64,000 bases of DNA from Bacteroidota bacterium (lineage in GTDB: Bacteria; Bacteroidota; Bacteroidia; UKL13-3). The notes beneath the pieces were generated by a model. The model saw only the letters and a program-made list of their open reading frames with translations. It made no database searches and was not told the origin of the DNA. How positions within the stretch are numbered: position 1 is the stretch's first letter; each line of letters starts with the position of its first letter. Made by a program: the position numbers and the translations under genes. The stretch covers positions 45,503 to 109,502 of the forward strand of contig CANJUD010000013.1 in assembly GCA_947477885.1 (NCBI GenBank). Direction: 5' to 3'. Positions 55,601 to 64,000 of the stretch are shown piece by piece.

Positions 55601-58600
55601 AACAAGTAATAATGTTATTGATGCTAATTTTACTTCACTCACCGTGGATGGTTCGCCGCAGACCCCTGCAGTAACCTCCCCGTCGGGGAGCCGCAAAATT
55701 ATCCCGCCATACTGCACACAAACATCTTTAACTAACTATCTGGGTTATGGTATAACTAACGTGACAGTAGGAACTATAAACAACAATACAGGAACACCCA
55801 CAACTACCAATATTGTTTCAGACTATACCAATATTTCTACCGACCTAAAAAAAGGGGTTGCACAAACATTGAGTGTAACAGGTAATACAAATAGCTGGAT
55901 GTATGTATCGGGTTTTATCGATTACAATCAGGATGGGGACTATGTTGATGCGGGTGAAAAGTTAGGACAGGTTGTTACTACAATTTCAGGAGCAACAACT
56001 CCCTATACTTCTACCATAAACTTTGTTGTTCCGTGCACGGCTTCAGTTGGAGAAGCAAGAATGAGGGTAAAAATGGAATATTGGTATTCTGTTGCAAATG
56101 CGGTTCAAGACCCTTGCACATTGTTTTATAGCGGGTATTATGCAGAAGTAGAGGAGTACACCGTGAACATTCAGGACAGTGCAATGAATGTGGTAGGTGC
56201 TACTACCATGCAGGAATTAAGTACTGCGGTATCGCCCAACTCAACAAACAATCAGATAATACATGTTCAGGTTGTTACCAAAGGCTGTTCGGGCTCACAA
56301 ACTATGTCTTCATTAAATATGAACACGACTGGTTGCACAGACCCAAATAATGATATTGACAGCGTGATAGTATATTATACAGGCAATACAAATTCATTTG
56401 CCACAACAACACGCTTCGGTGCAACAGGATCAGTAAATGGTTCTTACGCAGTAAACGGCTCATTAAATTTAACCAGTGACACCAATAATTTTTGGGTTAC
56501 TTATAGCTTAGCACCAGCCGCAACTCTTACCGATTATGTTGACGGACAATGTGCCAGTGTAACTGTAAATTCAACCAATACCAATACTACCATTTCATCT
56601 CCCAGTGGGAATCGTCAGATTTTGTCACCAATGAGTTATACTAGTTCTCAGTTTACACAAACTAATTTTAGTCCAATTTCGCAAGGTCAAACCAATCAAG
56701 TGGTAGCAGGGTACGAAATAGTAATGAGTTCAGGTACTTCGTTAAATATAGATAGTTTGCTGATGAATATGTCGGGCACAACAGCTACTTCCAATTTGAC
56801 CAACGTAAAATGCTGGTATACTGGAACAAGCAGCACCTTTGCTGCCTCTACGCAATATGGCAATACCATTACTTCATTCTCAGCTGGTAATGCTCGATTT
56901 GGTGGATATTTAGCACTGCAAGCTGGCACCAACTATTTTTGGTTAACTTGTGATGTAAGTGCAACCGCAACTGTTGGTGATTCTATTGATGCTATTGCAG
57001 TTAAGTCGGTTATTAATTCTACCAATTACACACCTTCGGTTACAACAGTTGCGGGCAAAAGAAAAATCATCGCTGTTTACTGTGCATCTAATGCTACAAG
57101 CACTGTTGATGATGACTTAGGACGCTTTGAGGTTTTTGAGGGCACAACTTCTTTATTTGCCAACGGAACTGCATTGCCAGCATTAAGTAATAGCAATTCT
57201 ATTGGCACTTACAGCGATTTTACTTCGCTTACTGGCCCATCCCTTACAAAGTTAAAAACATATAATTTCCAAGCCACTCAAATTAACTCGGGTACTTTCT
57301 ATGCGTGTGGTTTTGCAATTTATGGAGACTTAAATCAAGATGGTGACTTTGCAGATGCAGGGGAACAACTCTATACCTCTCCTGCGAATTCAAATGCTGC
57401 AGGATATGTATTTAGCGGCAACATAAAAATCCCATGCTCTGCGTTGCCCGGTAGCATGCGCATAAGGCTGGTTATTATTGAAGGAACTGCCGCACCAGCT
57501 GCGTGTGGTACTTATACATGGGGTGAAACGGAGGATTATACAATTACTGTTGCAGATAGTGCCGTTACTTATGTATCAAGCACAACCATTCAACCAAACA
57601 CCAGTTTTGTTGCACAGAACGTGGCCAATGCCGAAATTATAGGTGTGAAAATCAATATGGCTGGTTGTTCAGGAGGACAGTCGGTAACACAGTTAAACTT
57701 TAATACGACAGGCTCAACCGCACCAGGTACTGATATTACCTCGGCCAAGGTTTGGTATACCGGAAATAGTGCAACTTTTGCTGCCACAACACAATTTGGA
57801 ACTACTTATAGCAACCCCAATGGCTCATTCAGTATTTCGGGTAGCCAAAGTCTTTTAGGAGATAGCAATTATTTCTGGTTAACTTACAATATACCTTCGG
57901 GAGCCAGTGTATCCGATGTGGTTGATGCCCAATGCACAGGCATTACCCTTAATACGACAGGCTATACACCAACAGTTACCAATCCTTCGGGAACACGCAC
58001 GATTAGTAGCCCGATGACTTACACGAGTTCTACAGTTACCCAAGCAATCCTGTCAAATGTTTCAGCAGGACAAGCCAATGCTGTTATAATGGGCTATCAA
58101 ATAGTGATGAGCAGTGGTACTTCTATTAATCTAGACAGTTTGATATTTACCAATACTGGATGTACCAATGTGGGTACAGATGTTACAAATGCTAAATGTT
58201 GGTTTACGGGCAACAGTTCAACGTTTGCTACCACTACTCAATACGGCACAACACAAACCTCATTTACTGGAGGAGAGGCTCGATTTGCAGGAACACTTGG
58301 ACTTTTGTCAGGTACAAACTATTTCTGGATGACTTATGATGTTAAATCTACTGCAACTACAGGAGATTCGTTAGACGCTACCGGTGTGAGAGCCAGAATT
58401 AATGGTACAACTCAAAACCCTTCTGTTACTACCATTGCAGGAAAGCGTAAAATAATTGCAGCATATTGTGCATCGGCTGCTACGAGTGCGCTTGACGACG
58501 ATATAGGAAAATTTGAAGTTTTATTGGGGAATACATCAATTTTTAGCAATACAAGCAGTATTAGCCCAATTACCAGCAACTCAGCAGCTGTGGGAACCTA

Positions 58601-61600
58601 TAATGATTATACCGCTTTGAGTCCGATAAATATGACTAAGTCATTAGGATATACATTTAAAATGACACAAATAGAGTTTGGTGCTACATTTTACGGCTGC
58701 GGATTTTCAATATTTGCAGACCTTAATCAAAACGGCGTATTTACAGATGCCGGAGAGCAGTTATATGTTACAGCAGCAACTACCACAGCAGGTGCAAACC
58801 CATTGACGGGAACTATTACCATTCCCTGTTCGGCCACAAATGGCATAACAAGGATGAGAATCATACTGGTTGAGACTACTGTTGCACCTACTTCTTGCCT
58901 TTCATATACTTGGGGCGAAACAGAAGACTACCTCATAAACATTTTGGATAGCAATCGCACCAATAATGGAATCATTGTTTCTCATCCCTCTACCCTTGAT
59001 GTGAGCAAGGGCTCAACCAATAACCAAATTTTGCAGGTAAGAGTTAATTCTGCGGGTTGTTCACCTGCTCAAACAGTATCAAAGATTGCGTTTAACACAG
59101 CAGGAACAAATGGAACCAACAATGTAACTACCAATATTACTTCTGCTAAGTGTTATTATACAGCAGCAAGCAATGTGTTTGCAACAACCACACAGTTTGG
59201 CTCTACTATCACTTCTCCAAGTGCCGGGGCTTTAAACTTTACCGGGTCTACAACATTGACCGACTCGGCTTTCTTCTGGTTGGTATATGATATTAAAAGT
59301 ACAGCTAATATCAATGATTCTATTGACGCCAAATTAGATTCAATTACAATAAGCAATATAAAATATACTCCATCGGGCAACAGCCCCGCGGGATATAGAA
59401 TGATTAATTCACCGCTATCTTATTCAAGCTCAAGCACAACAATGCCTATCACAACTGTAGTTTATACGGGCTTGACAAATCAAAGTATTATTAGAGGTAA
59501 AATAACAATGAGCTCAACAGGGTCGCCTACATTATTGGACTCTGTTTATATTAATACTAATGGCACAAACAATGTGACGACGAATATATCAAATGCAAAA
59601 ATCTGGTATACAGGAAGCAGCACAACCTTTGCTACCACCACTCAGTTTGGTGCAACGGTTGCAGCTCCAAGTGCAGCAGTAATGTTATTTAAAGGAGCCA
59701 ATGTTTCTTTATTGCCAGGAGATAATTATTTCTTTGTAACCTATGATATAAAAACCACTGCAAATATTGGAGATTCTGTAACGGCTAGATTTGATTCGCT
59801 AAGAGTAGGCGGGGTTAACAAAATCCCATCAAATACTTCTGTAAGTACGAAGCGTAGAATTTTGGCAGCATATTGTGCATCAAATGCGACAAGCACCGCA
59901 GATGACGATATAGGAAAAGTTGAAATACTAAATGGTACAACATCTTTGTTTTCAAACGGTAACCCCTCGCCTACCACGAGCAACTCTGCAGCAACAGGCA
60001 CCTACAGCGATTTTACCAATTTGACAGGACCGACGTTAACCAAGTTGAAAAAATACGGTTTCAAGGTAACAAAAATTAATTTTGCGGCCAATGTGTACAC
60101 AGCGGGGCTTGGGATTTGGGGAGACCTTAACCAAGATGGCGACTTTGCTGATGCTGGAGAGCAACTTTATATGACATCAAATATTGCAAGCACTAACGTA
60201 GCAGGATATGTATACAATGACAGTTTTGCAATACCCTGCTCTGCGTCAAACGGTACAGTTCGCATTCGGTTTGTATTAGTTGAATCAGTTGCCAACCCTA
60301 CAGCATGCGGTACTTATACATGGGGTGAAACAGAAGATTATAACTTTACTGTTCAAGATAGCAACCGCAGTATTACCTCTATAGCGACTACCACCGCTGC
60401 AACAACAGACATTTTAAAAGGCTCGAGCAATAACCAAATATTAGCAGTAAGAGTTAATTCTTCTGGCTGTGCTGGAAATCAAACACTATCGCAGTTAAAT
60501 TTTAATACAACCGGCACAACAAATACTGGCGACCTGACAGCTGCTAAAGTCTATTATACAGGCAACAGCCCGGTATTCGCTACCACAACACAATTTGGAA
60601 GCACAGTTAATAATCCTTCTGGAAACTTTAGCGTAACAGGAAGTCAGGCAATAAACTTTGACTCAAGTTTCTTTTGGTTGACTTATAATATCAATAGTTC
60701 AGCATCTAATGGAAACTATGTTGATGCTGAAGGTACTGTAGCCACAATAAATTCAACCACCTATGGCACATCTTCTGCTCCATCAGGTAATAGAATGATA
60801 AATGTGCCTATGAGTTACACGAGCTCAACCGGAACACAAACCAACACTAACACAATTTTCAAAGGATCAACCAATCAACAGATTTTAGGAGCCCAAATAG
60901 TGATGAGTAGTGGCACGGCTCAAAATGCTAAGAACTTTGAGTTTACAGTAAATGGCACAACAGCAGTTGCGGATATTGCCAATGTAAAACTATGGTATAC
61001 AGGCAATAGCAGCACATTTGCCGCAACAACGCAATTTGGCTCTCAGGTTAATTCACCTTCTTATAATATATCGTTCAATAGCACTCAAACATTATTGACA
61101 GGAACAAATTATTTCTGGCTAACCTACAATGTTGCAACAAATGCTACCACAAATGATTCATTGGATGCGGAGTTCTATAGCTTTGATTTAGACTCACTAG
61201 GTACAACAAATACCTGGTATCCCTCAAATTCTAATCCTACAGGAAAACGCGTGATCATTCCTCCTTATTGCACACCCAACAACTATACAACAGCCGCAAC
61301 CTATTTGACAGGTATAACCCAAGTTCAGTTAGGCAGTATCAACAATAGTACTTCGGTGCCAAACATCACGGGAGGTAGCACACACAATGATTATACTAAC
61401 TTGTCGGCCACTTTGCAAAAATCGGCATCCTATAGCTTGGTTATTAATACATCTGGTGTATATACCAACCAATATACTGCCGCATGGATTGATTATAATG
61501 CTGACAATACATTCCAAAGCAACGAGAAGCTAGGTCAGGTTACCGTTACCACCACCACAGGAGTAGTAACTTATAGCTTCTCGGTACCATGCAATGCAGT

Positions 61601-64000
61601 AACAGGAAGCACTCGCATGCGTATCAGACATGAGTACTATGCTAATAATGGACAAGCACTCGACCCCTGCAATTATATATATCAGTATGGTGGAGAAACG
61701 GAAGACTATACATTAAATATTATTGATAGTCCTGTAACGGTTGTATCGGTAAATACACTTACTGCTTCTACCCTAGATGTATTTGCAAGTAGCACCAATA
61801 AAGCTGTGATTTCTGTACCTGTTGTGGTTCGTGGATGTACAGGTTCATTGGCTATTACCCAATTGAACTTCAACACTAACGGCTCAAGTAATGCGAGTAA
61901 CGACATTGCGAATGCAAAGGTTTGGTACACAGGTAACACAAACACATTTGCAGCAACAACGCAATTTGGTTCTACATCAACTAGCCCCGTAGGCAGTTTC
62001 TCTGTTAATGGCAATATGGCTTTAATAAGTGATACGAATTGGTTCTGGTTATCATATGATATTGCTGGTTCAGCCACTACAAATAATTATGTAGATGCCG
62101 AATGTAATAGTGTTACAATAAGCACTAATAATTATACACCGAGCACACAAGCACCAAGTGGAAACCGCATGGTAAACGTACCCATGACTTATACTAGTTC
62201 CAATACTTCAACTTCAACGACCATGATAGTTGAAAAGGGAACGAAGAAAAACCAAATTATTCACGTCGCTGTTACCATGTCTTCGGGAGCTTCTGTTAAC
62301 CTAACTCAACTTAACTTGAGCACTAATGGCTCAACCAATGCAAGCACCGATATTGATTCTGCCAAGGTTTACTTTACTGGAAATAGCAATGTATTTGCAA
62401 CTACAACTTTGTTTGGTCAATATGCAGCTCCCAACGGTTCATTCAATTTAACAGGTTCAGCTACCTTACTGTCAGGAACAAATTATTTCTGGGTTGTTTA
62501 CGATATCAAAACAGGTGCAACAACAAGCGATTCAGTAGATGCTGAATGCACTGCAATCACCGTCGATGGTAATTCTCAAACTCCTAGTGTAACAGCCCCT
62601 GCTGGCAAACGTCGCATTATACCTGCATATTGCAAAGGGACTTACAGCAACGACTACCATACAACCATGTTTATGACTAGAGTAAAAGCAAACGGTATAG
62701 ACAATACCACAACCTATGCCGACCCTTCATTGTATTATAATTATTATAGCAACCAAACCTGTTCACTAACAGTAGCTCAAAACGACACATTTAAAGTACA
62801 AGCAGGTGGCACAACTTATAATATTTCTGTTGGAATTTTTGCCGACCTTAACCAAGATGGTGATTTTGATGATACAGGCGAGAAATTGGGTGAAAACCAA
62901 AATGTACTTTATACAGGACTAACCAATATTCCAGTTATTGTTCCAAGTGGTGCACTTGCAGGAATGACGCGTTTACGTGTTAGAAACACCTATACTGCAA
63001 ATTCTGTAACCCCATGCGGCACATTAACTTATTCTGGCGAGACAGAAGATTATAATGTATACATCTCTATTCCAAGTACCCCATCAGTTGTAATATCTCC
63101 TTCTGGAACGGCTTCATTCTGTCAGGGAATAGGGCAAGTATTTACAGCTACTCCGTTAAACGCTAATTACGTTTATACTTGGAAAGAAGGTAGCACTGTT
63201 AAACAAACAGGAACAGGTACAAGCTATGCAACTTTCAGTTACAACCCTGCTTATACAGGCACATACAGCATTACTTGTTCTATAACTGACCAATATAGTC
63301 AGACAGGAGTGTCAGCAGCTACTACCACAACCATAAATGCGAATTCTATTGGTGGCAACAGTGCGGCCTCATCGAACTCTATATGTTCAGGACAGACGGA
63401 CACATTGAGTGTGAGCGGCAACGCAGGTAGCCCACAATGGCAATCGAAAGTAGGTGCAGGTGCGTGGACAGATATCTCTGGAGCCACAAACAGCTCTGTG
63501 ATAGTTCAACCATCGGTTACCACTTCTTATCGTTGTAAATCTACCCTTGGTGTATGCGGCTCCGCATATTCAAGCATATCTACAATTGCTATTGGCACCA
63601 CATCGGTGTGGACAGGATCATATAGCTCAGCTTGGTCTTACGGACCAAACTGGTGTTCAGGAACTGTTCCCACAAGTTCGTCGAATGTAACTATTGGTGC
63701 AGGTACTTACCAGCCAATAATTGCAAGTACAGTTAACTGTAACAACCTAACCGTTAACAGTAGTGCTACTCTAACCGTCAACAATGGTGGGGTACTTAAC
63801 CTTGGTGGTACATTTACCAAGAACGGAACGCTTACCCACAACAGTGGCAAAATTATCATGAGCACACCACAGACCCTTCCAGCCAACGCATACTATTGGT
63901 TGACCTTGAACGGAAGTGGAACCTATACCCTTGCAGGCAATACAACTGTTAATAGCAATCTAACTATAGCTAGCGGTGTTACCGTTGCTACTGCTGGATA
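52641..64000 (+). CDS. Giant secreted repeat protein with GEVED domains (3' end beyond window)
   Basis: An uninterrupted frame of at least 3786 residues that runs off the window. After an N-terminal hydrophobic signal (residues 1 to about 35, cut near VKAQ) comes a lectin-like beta domain (to about residue 250, with IYVNTNGFITFG). Seven super-repeats follow (about residues 260-3476), each two related beta domains carrying a YTGNSxTFATTTQFG-like motif and one GEVED domain with the calcium-binding-like DLNQDGDFADAGEQ and the closing WGETEDY. Ig-like segments (from about 63070) and a G/T/N-rich beta-helix-like part come next. It is probably exported by type IX secretion and acts as an adhesin. 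Promoter not resolved. Confidence 0.9.
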   Translation, partial: MLYLSTNQKLLKQIWRSALSLLLLIILNNGYVKAQLSSYYNFAQSSGTYAPLSNARTVVFNSSSASTDDVTSGSIALPSNFNFNGTSYSNIYVNTNGFITFGTTAPAGSTYNCISGTTAYGGAIACFNNDMQGSTYSGAVCELSYETVVNEFIVQFQDWGKYGNTAATRFNCQVRLNLCNNEIKIVYGNNFVTNTTYAMIVGLRGSANTNFLNRLNNTVSPTWANTITGTANTSSVNWTSTSSPASGLTFTYTPTSGAAYTVNSIAYNSASVVAVAPGNTNKEILRLDIDVSGSTGSAKVLDTVWVTSNNTADADISSVKLYYSLYPTFSTSTATQLGSSTTFSSGVAKFNTLAKTLACAVNYIYVVYNISSSATVTDYADAKISTNDIRISGATYPASVKSPAGSRQILTPISYVSSTTTQNNGLWVEKGQTDREIIGLQIQMSATGASINIDSLVFNTSGTNGTNNATTNIQNAKVWYTGNSNTFATTTQYGTTVAAPSGQMNFLSSMSLSTGTNYFWLTYEIKATANTNDSVDAKIVRAVVAGTAQTPSITNPTGYRVVRPAYCAINNSFNTATYSTAGIVNISYGTINNTTSAAGGAVPGYNNYQTIQTNAQRSSSMPLNITLGSYTGSTIIGICVWIDFNQNGVFTDAGEQLVIPATTAGNAVGNTTSTYNLNIPCTATLGLTKLRVMSAYLSSTYWASSCQASGYGETEDYTLNITDSNYSYAASYATQTNLLDVKAGTVNNHIIGIPVVISGCTGSISATSFTLNTNGSTNASSDIDSARVYWTGNSSTFATTTQFGKVGGPNGSFTITGNRSMLSDTNWFWLAYDLNTGATIGNYIDAEVTSVTVGSNSYSPSITAPTGKRTVNTDMSFVSATATQNQLGAVVKNTRYNQVIGIEVVMSAGASVNLTQLKWGTSGCTNAGTDIDTARIYYTGNSSVFATTTLHGTYVLNPNGNQTNNTTRSLLPGTNYFWVAYSVKTGATSNNVIDANFTSLTVDGSPQTPAVTSPSGSRKIIPPYCTQTSLTNYLGYGITNVTVGTINNNTGTPTTTNIVSDYTNISTDLKKGVAQTLSVTGNTNSWMYVSGFIDYNQDGDYVDAGEKLGQVVTTISGATTPYTSTINFVVPCTASVGEARMRVKMEYWYSVANAVQDPCTLFYSGYYAEVEEYTVNIQDSAMNVVGATTMQELSTAVSPNSTNNQIIHVQVVTKGCSGSQTMSSLNMNTTGCTDPNNDIDSVIVYYTGNTNSFATTTRFGATGSVNGSYAVNGSLNLTSDTNNFWVTYSLAPAATLTDYVDGQCASVTVNSTNTNTTISSPSGNRQILSPMSYTSSQFTQTNFSPISQGQTNQVVAGYEIVMSSGTSLNIDSLLMNMSGTTATSNLTNVKCWYTGTSSTFAASTQYGNTITSFSAGNARFGGYLALQAGTNYFWLTCDVSATATVGDSIDAIAVKSVINSTNYTPSVTTVAGKRKIIAVYCASNATSTVDDDLGRFEVFEGTTSLFANGTALPALSNSNSIGTYSDFTSLTGPSLTKLKTYNFQATQINSGTFYACGFAIYGDLNQDGDFADAGEQLYTSPANSNAAGYVFSGNIKIPCSALPGSMRIRLVIIEGTAAPAACGTYTWGETEDYTITVADSAVTYVSSTTIQPNTSFVAQNVANAEIIGVKINMAGCSGGQSVTQLNFNTTGSTAPGTDITSAKVWYTGNSATFAATTQFGTTYSNPNGSFSISGSQSLLGDSNYFWLTYNIPSGASVSDVVDAQCTGITLNTTGYTPTVTNPSGTRTISSPMTYTSSTVTQAILSNVSAGQANAVIMGYQIVMSSGTSINLDSLIFTNTGCTNVGTDVTNAKCWFTGNSSTFATTTQYGTTQTSFTGGEARFAGTLGLLSGTNYFWMTYDVKSTATTGDSLDATGVRARINGTTQNPSVTTIAGKRKIIAAYCASAATSALDDDIGKFEVLLGNTSIFSNTSSISPITSNSAAVGTYNDYTALSPINMTKSLGYTFKMTQIEFGATFYGCGFSIFADLNQNGVFTDAGEQLYVTAATTTAGANPLTGTITIPCSATNGITRMRIILVETTVAPTSCLSYTWGETEDYLINILDSNRTNNGIIVSHPSTLDVSKGSTNNQILQVRVNSAGCSPAQTVSKIAFNTAGTNGTNNVTTNITSAKCYYTAASNVFATTTQFGSTITSPSAGALNFTGSTTLTDSAFFWLVYDIKSTANINDSIDAKLDSITISNIKYTPSGNSPAGYRMINSPLSYSSSSTTMPITTVVYTGLTNQSIIRGKITMSSTGSPTLLDSVYINTNGTNNVTTNISNAKIWYTGSSTTFATTTQFGATVAAPSAAVMLFKGANVSLLPGDNYFFVTYDIKTTANIGDSVTARFDSLRVGGVNKIPSNTSVSTKRRILAAYCASNATSTADDDIGKVEILNGTTSLFSNGNPSPTTSNSAATGTYSDFTNLTGPTLTKLKKYGFKVTKINFAANVYTAGLGIWGDLNQDGDFADAGEQLYMTSNIASTNVAGYVYNDSFAIPCSASNGTVRIRFVLVESVANPTACGTYTWGETEDYNFTVQDSNRSITSIATTTAATTDILKGSSNNQILAVRVNSSGCAGNQTLSQLNFNTTGTTNTGDLTAAKVYYTGNSPVFATTTQFGSTVNNPSGNFSVTGSQAINFDSSFFWLTYNINSSASNGNYVDAEGTVATINSTTYGTSSAPSGNRMINVPMSYTSSTGTQTNTNTIFKGSTNQQILGAQIVMSSGTAQNAKNFEFTVNGTTAVADIANVKLWYTGNSSTFAATTQFGSQVNSPSYNISFNSTQTLLTGTNYFWLTYNVATNATTNDSLDAEFYSFDLDSLGTTNTWYPSNSNPTGKRVIIPPYCTPNNYTTAATYLTGITQVQLGSINNSTSVPNITGGSTHNDYTNLSATLQKSASYSLVINTSGVYTNQYTAAWIDYNADNTFQSNEKLGQVTVTTTTGVVTYSFSVPCNAVTGSTRMRIRHEYYANNGQALDPCNYIYQYGGETEDYTLNIIDSPVTVVSVNTLTASTLDVFASSTNKAVISVPVVVRGCTGSLAITQLNFNTNGSSNASNDIANAKVWYTGNTNTFAATTQFGSTSTSPVGSFSVNGNMALISDTNWFWLSYDIAGSATTNNYVDAECNSVTISTNNYTPSTQAPSGNRMVNVPMTYTSSNTSTSTTMIVEKGTKKNQIIHVAVTMSSGASVNLTQLNLSTNGSTNASTDIDSAKVYFTGNSNVFATTTLFGQYAAPNGSFNLTGSATLLSGTNYFWVVYDIKTGATTSDSVDAECTAITVDGNSQTPSVTAPAGKRRIIPAYCKGTYSNDYHTTMFMTRVKANGIDNTTTYADPSLYYNYYSNQTCSLTVAQNDTFKVQAGGTTYNISVGIFADLNQDGDFDDTGEKLGENQNVLYTGLTNIPVIVPSGALAGMTRLRVRNTYTANSVTPCGTLTYSGETEDYNVYISIPSTPSVVISPSGTASFCQGIGQVFTATPLNANYVYTWKEGSTVKQTGTGTSYATFSYNPAYTGTYSITCSITDQYSQTGVSAATTTTINANSIGGNSAASSNSICSGQTDTLSVSGNAGSPQWQSKVGAGAWTDISGATNSSVIVQPSVTTSYRCKSTLGVCGSAYSSISTIAIGTTSVWTGSYSSAWSYGPNWCSGTVPTSSSNVTIGAGTYQPIIASTVNCNNLTVNSSATLTVNNGGVLNLGGTFTKNGTLTHNSGKIIMSTPQTLPANAYYWLTLNGSGTYTLAGNTTVNSNLTIASGVTVATAG
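53421..63069 (+). repeat. Seven-fold 1.34-1.41 kb super-repeat within the giant gene
   Basis: Unit ends, marked by the GEVED tail (G-E-[TV]-E-[DE]-Y...D-S), are at about 54813, 56181, 57561, 58952, 60363, 61728 and 63069, giving unit lengths of about 1341-1411 bases. Each unit holds two beta modules about 440-450 bases apart, 14 in total, near 53600, 54067, 54997, 55440, 56364, 56808, 57744, 58191, 59145, 59598, 60543, 60984, 61914 and 62358. The first is the most divergent. Repeats are similar in protein but diverged in DNA, so this is old duplication rather than recent expansion. Confidence 0.85.

Noticed and set aside
53421..63069. CRISPR-like or satellite repeats
   Set aside because: The periodicity is at the protein level with 1.34-1.41 kb units and diverged DNA; there are no short identical repeats with spacers.
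54426..63487. Minus-strand open frames inside the giant gene
   Set aside because: They mirror the repetitive Thr/Ser/Asn-rich plus-strand frame, recur at equivalent repeat positions and have no recognisable domains. They are shadows.

Overview
The window reads as chromosomal DNA of a member of the Bacteroidota. The evidence is a gliding/type IX secretion component (GldH), a PorV/PorQ-type outer membrane protein, a protein with a gliding-motility-type C-terminal domain, a bacillithiol-type BshA, an S46 dipeptidyl peptidase, a fused E1 alpha/beta dehydrogenase, and promoters with the TAnnTTTG -7 box, often within about 10-25 bases of the start codon. No insertion sequence, prophage, CRISPR array or rRNA was seen. 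The order within the phylum cannot be fixed from the sequence alone.

Layout. 1-19.4 kb is housekeeping, mostly on the minus strand: MFS transporter, superoxide dismutase, a decayed histidine kinase, a lipid-linked polysaccharide flippase, YqeY, BshA, GldH, TrmB, a bifunctional nuclease, EtfAB, RNase R (plus strand), three tRNAs (Ser-GCU, Pro-UGG, Arg-UCU), a YyaL-type thioredoxin-fold protein and an AMP-binding enzyme. From 19.5 to 35.0 kb every gene is on the plus strand: PorV-like protein, PanD, a YbhN-type membrane protein, an RfaE2-type adenylyltransferase, an M16 peptidase pair, a T9SS-type secreted protein, YbeY, MnmG, a methyltransferase, an Ig-like lipoprotein, PheS and CysS. From 35 to 39 kb there is the branched-chain E1 fusion, a gene remnant and a DUF805 protein. 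From 39 to 52 kb come M49 and S46 dipeptidyl peptidases, a cyclophilin, a 2-oxoacid:ferredoxin oxidoreductase (two subunits), a DUF4920 lipoprotein, a phospholipase C-like protein and DnaN. The last 11.4 kb is one open reading frame that runs off the window: a giant secreted protein of seven (beta-beta-GEVED) super-repeats.

Most notable observations. (1) Two parS-like ParB/Spo0J sites, one a perfect TGTTTCACGTGAAACA, lie inside the ybeY coding sequence next to mnmG. A 472-bp AT-rich gap follows about 4.4 kb downstream, so this segment may be near the chromosome origin. (2) The giant 7x super-repeat protein. (3) At least four decaying genes (histidine kinase, small lipoprotein, outer-membrane-type protein, small secreted protein), which point to ongoing loss or, in part, homopolymer sequencing errors. 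(4) GldH lacks the expected lipobox cysteine.

Functional themes. Surface secretion and adhesion (GldH, PorV-like, CHU_C protein, giant protein) sit beside peptide breakdown (M16 pair, M49, S46) and amino/2-oxo acid oxidation (branched-chain E1, Kor-type oxidoreductase, ETF). Together these suggest a heterotroph that uses proteins and peptides.
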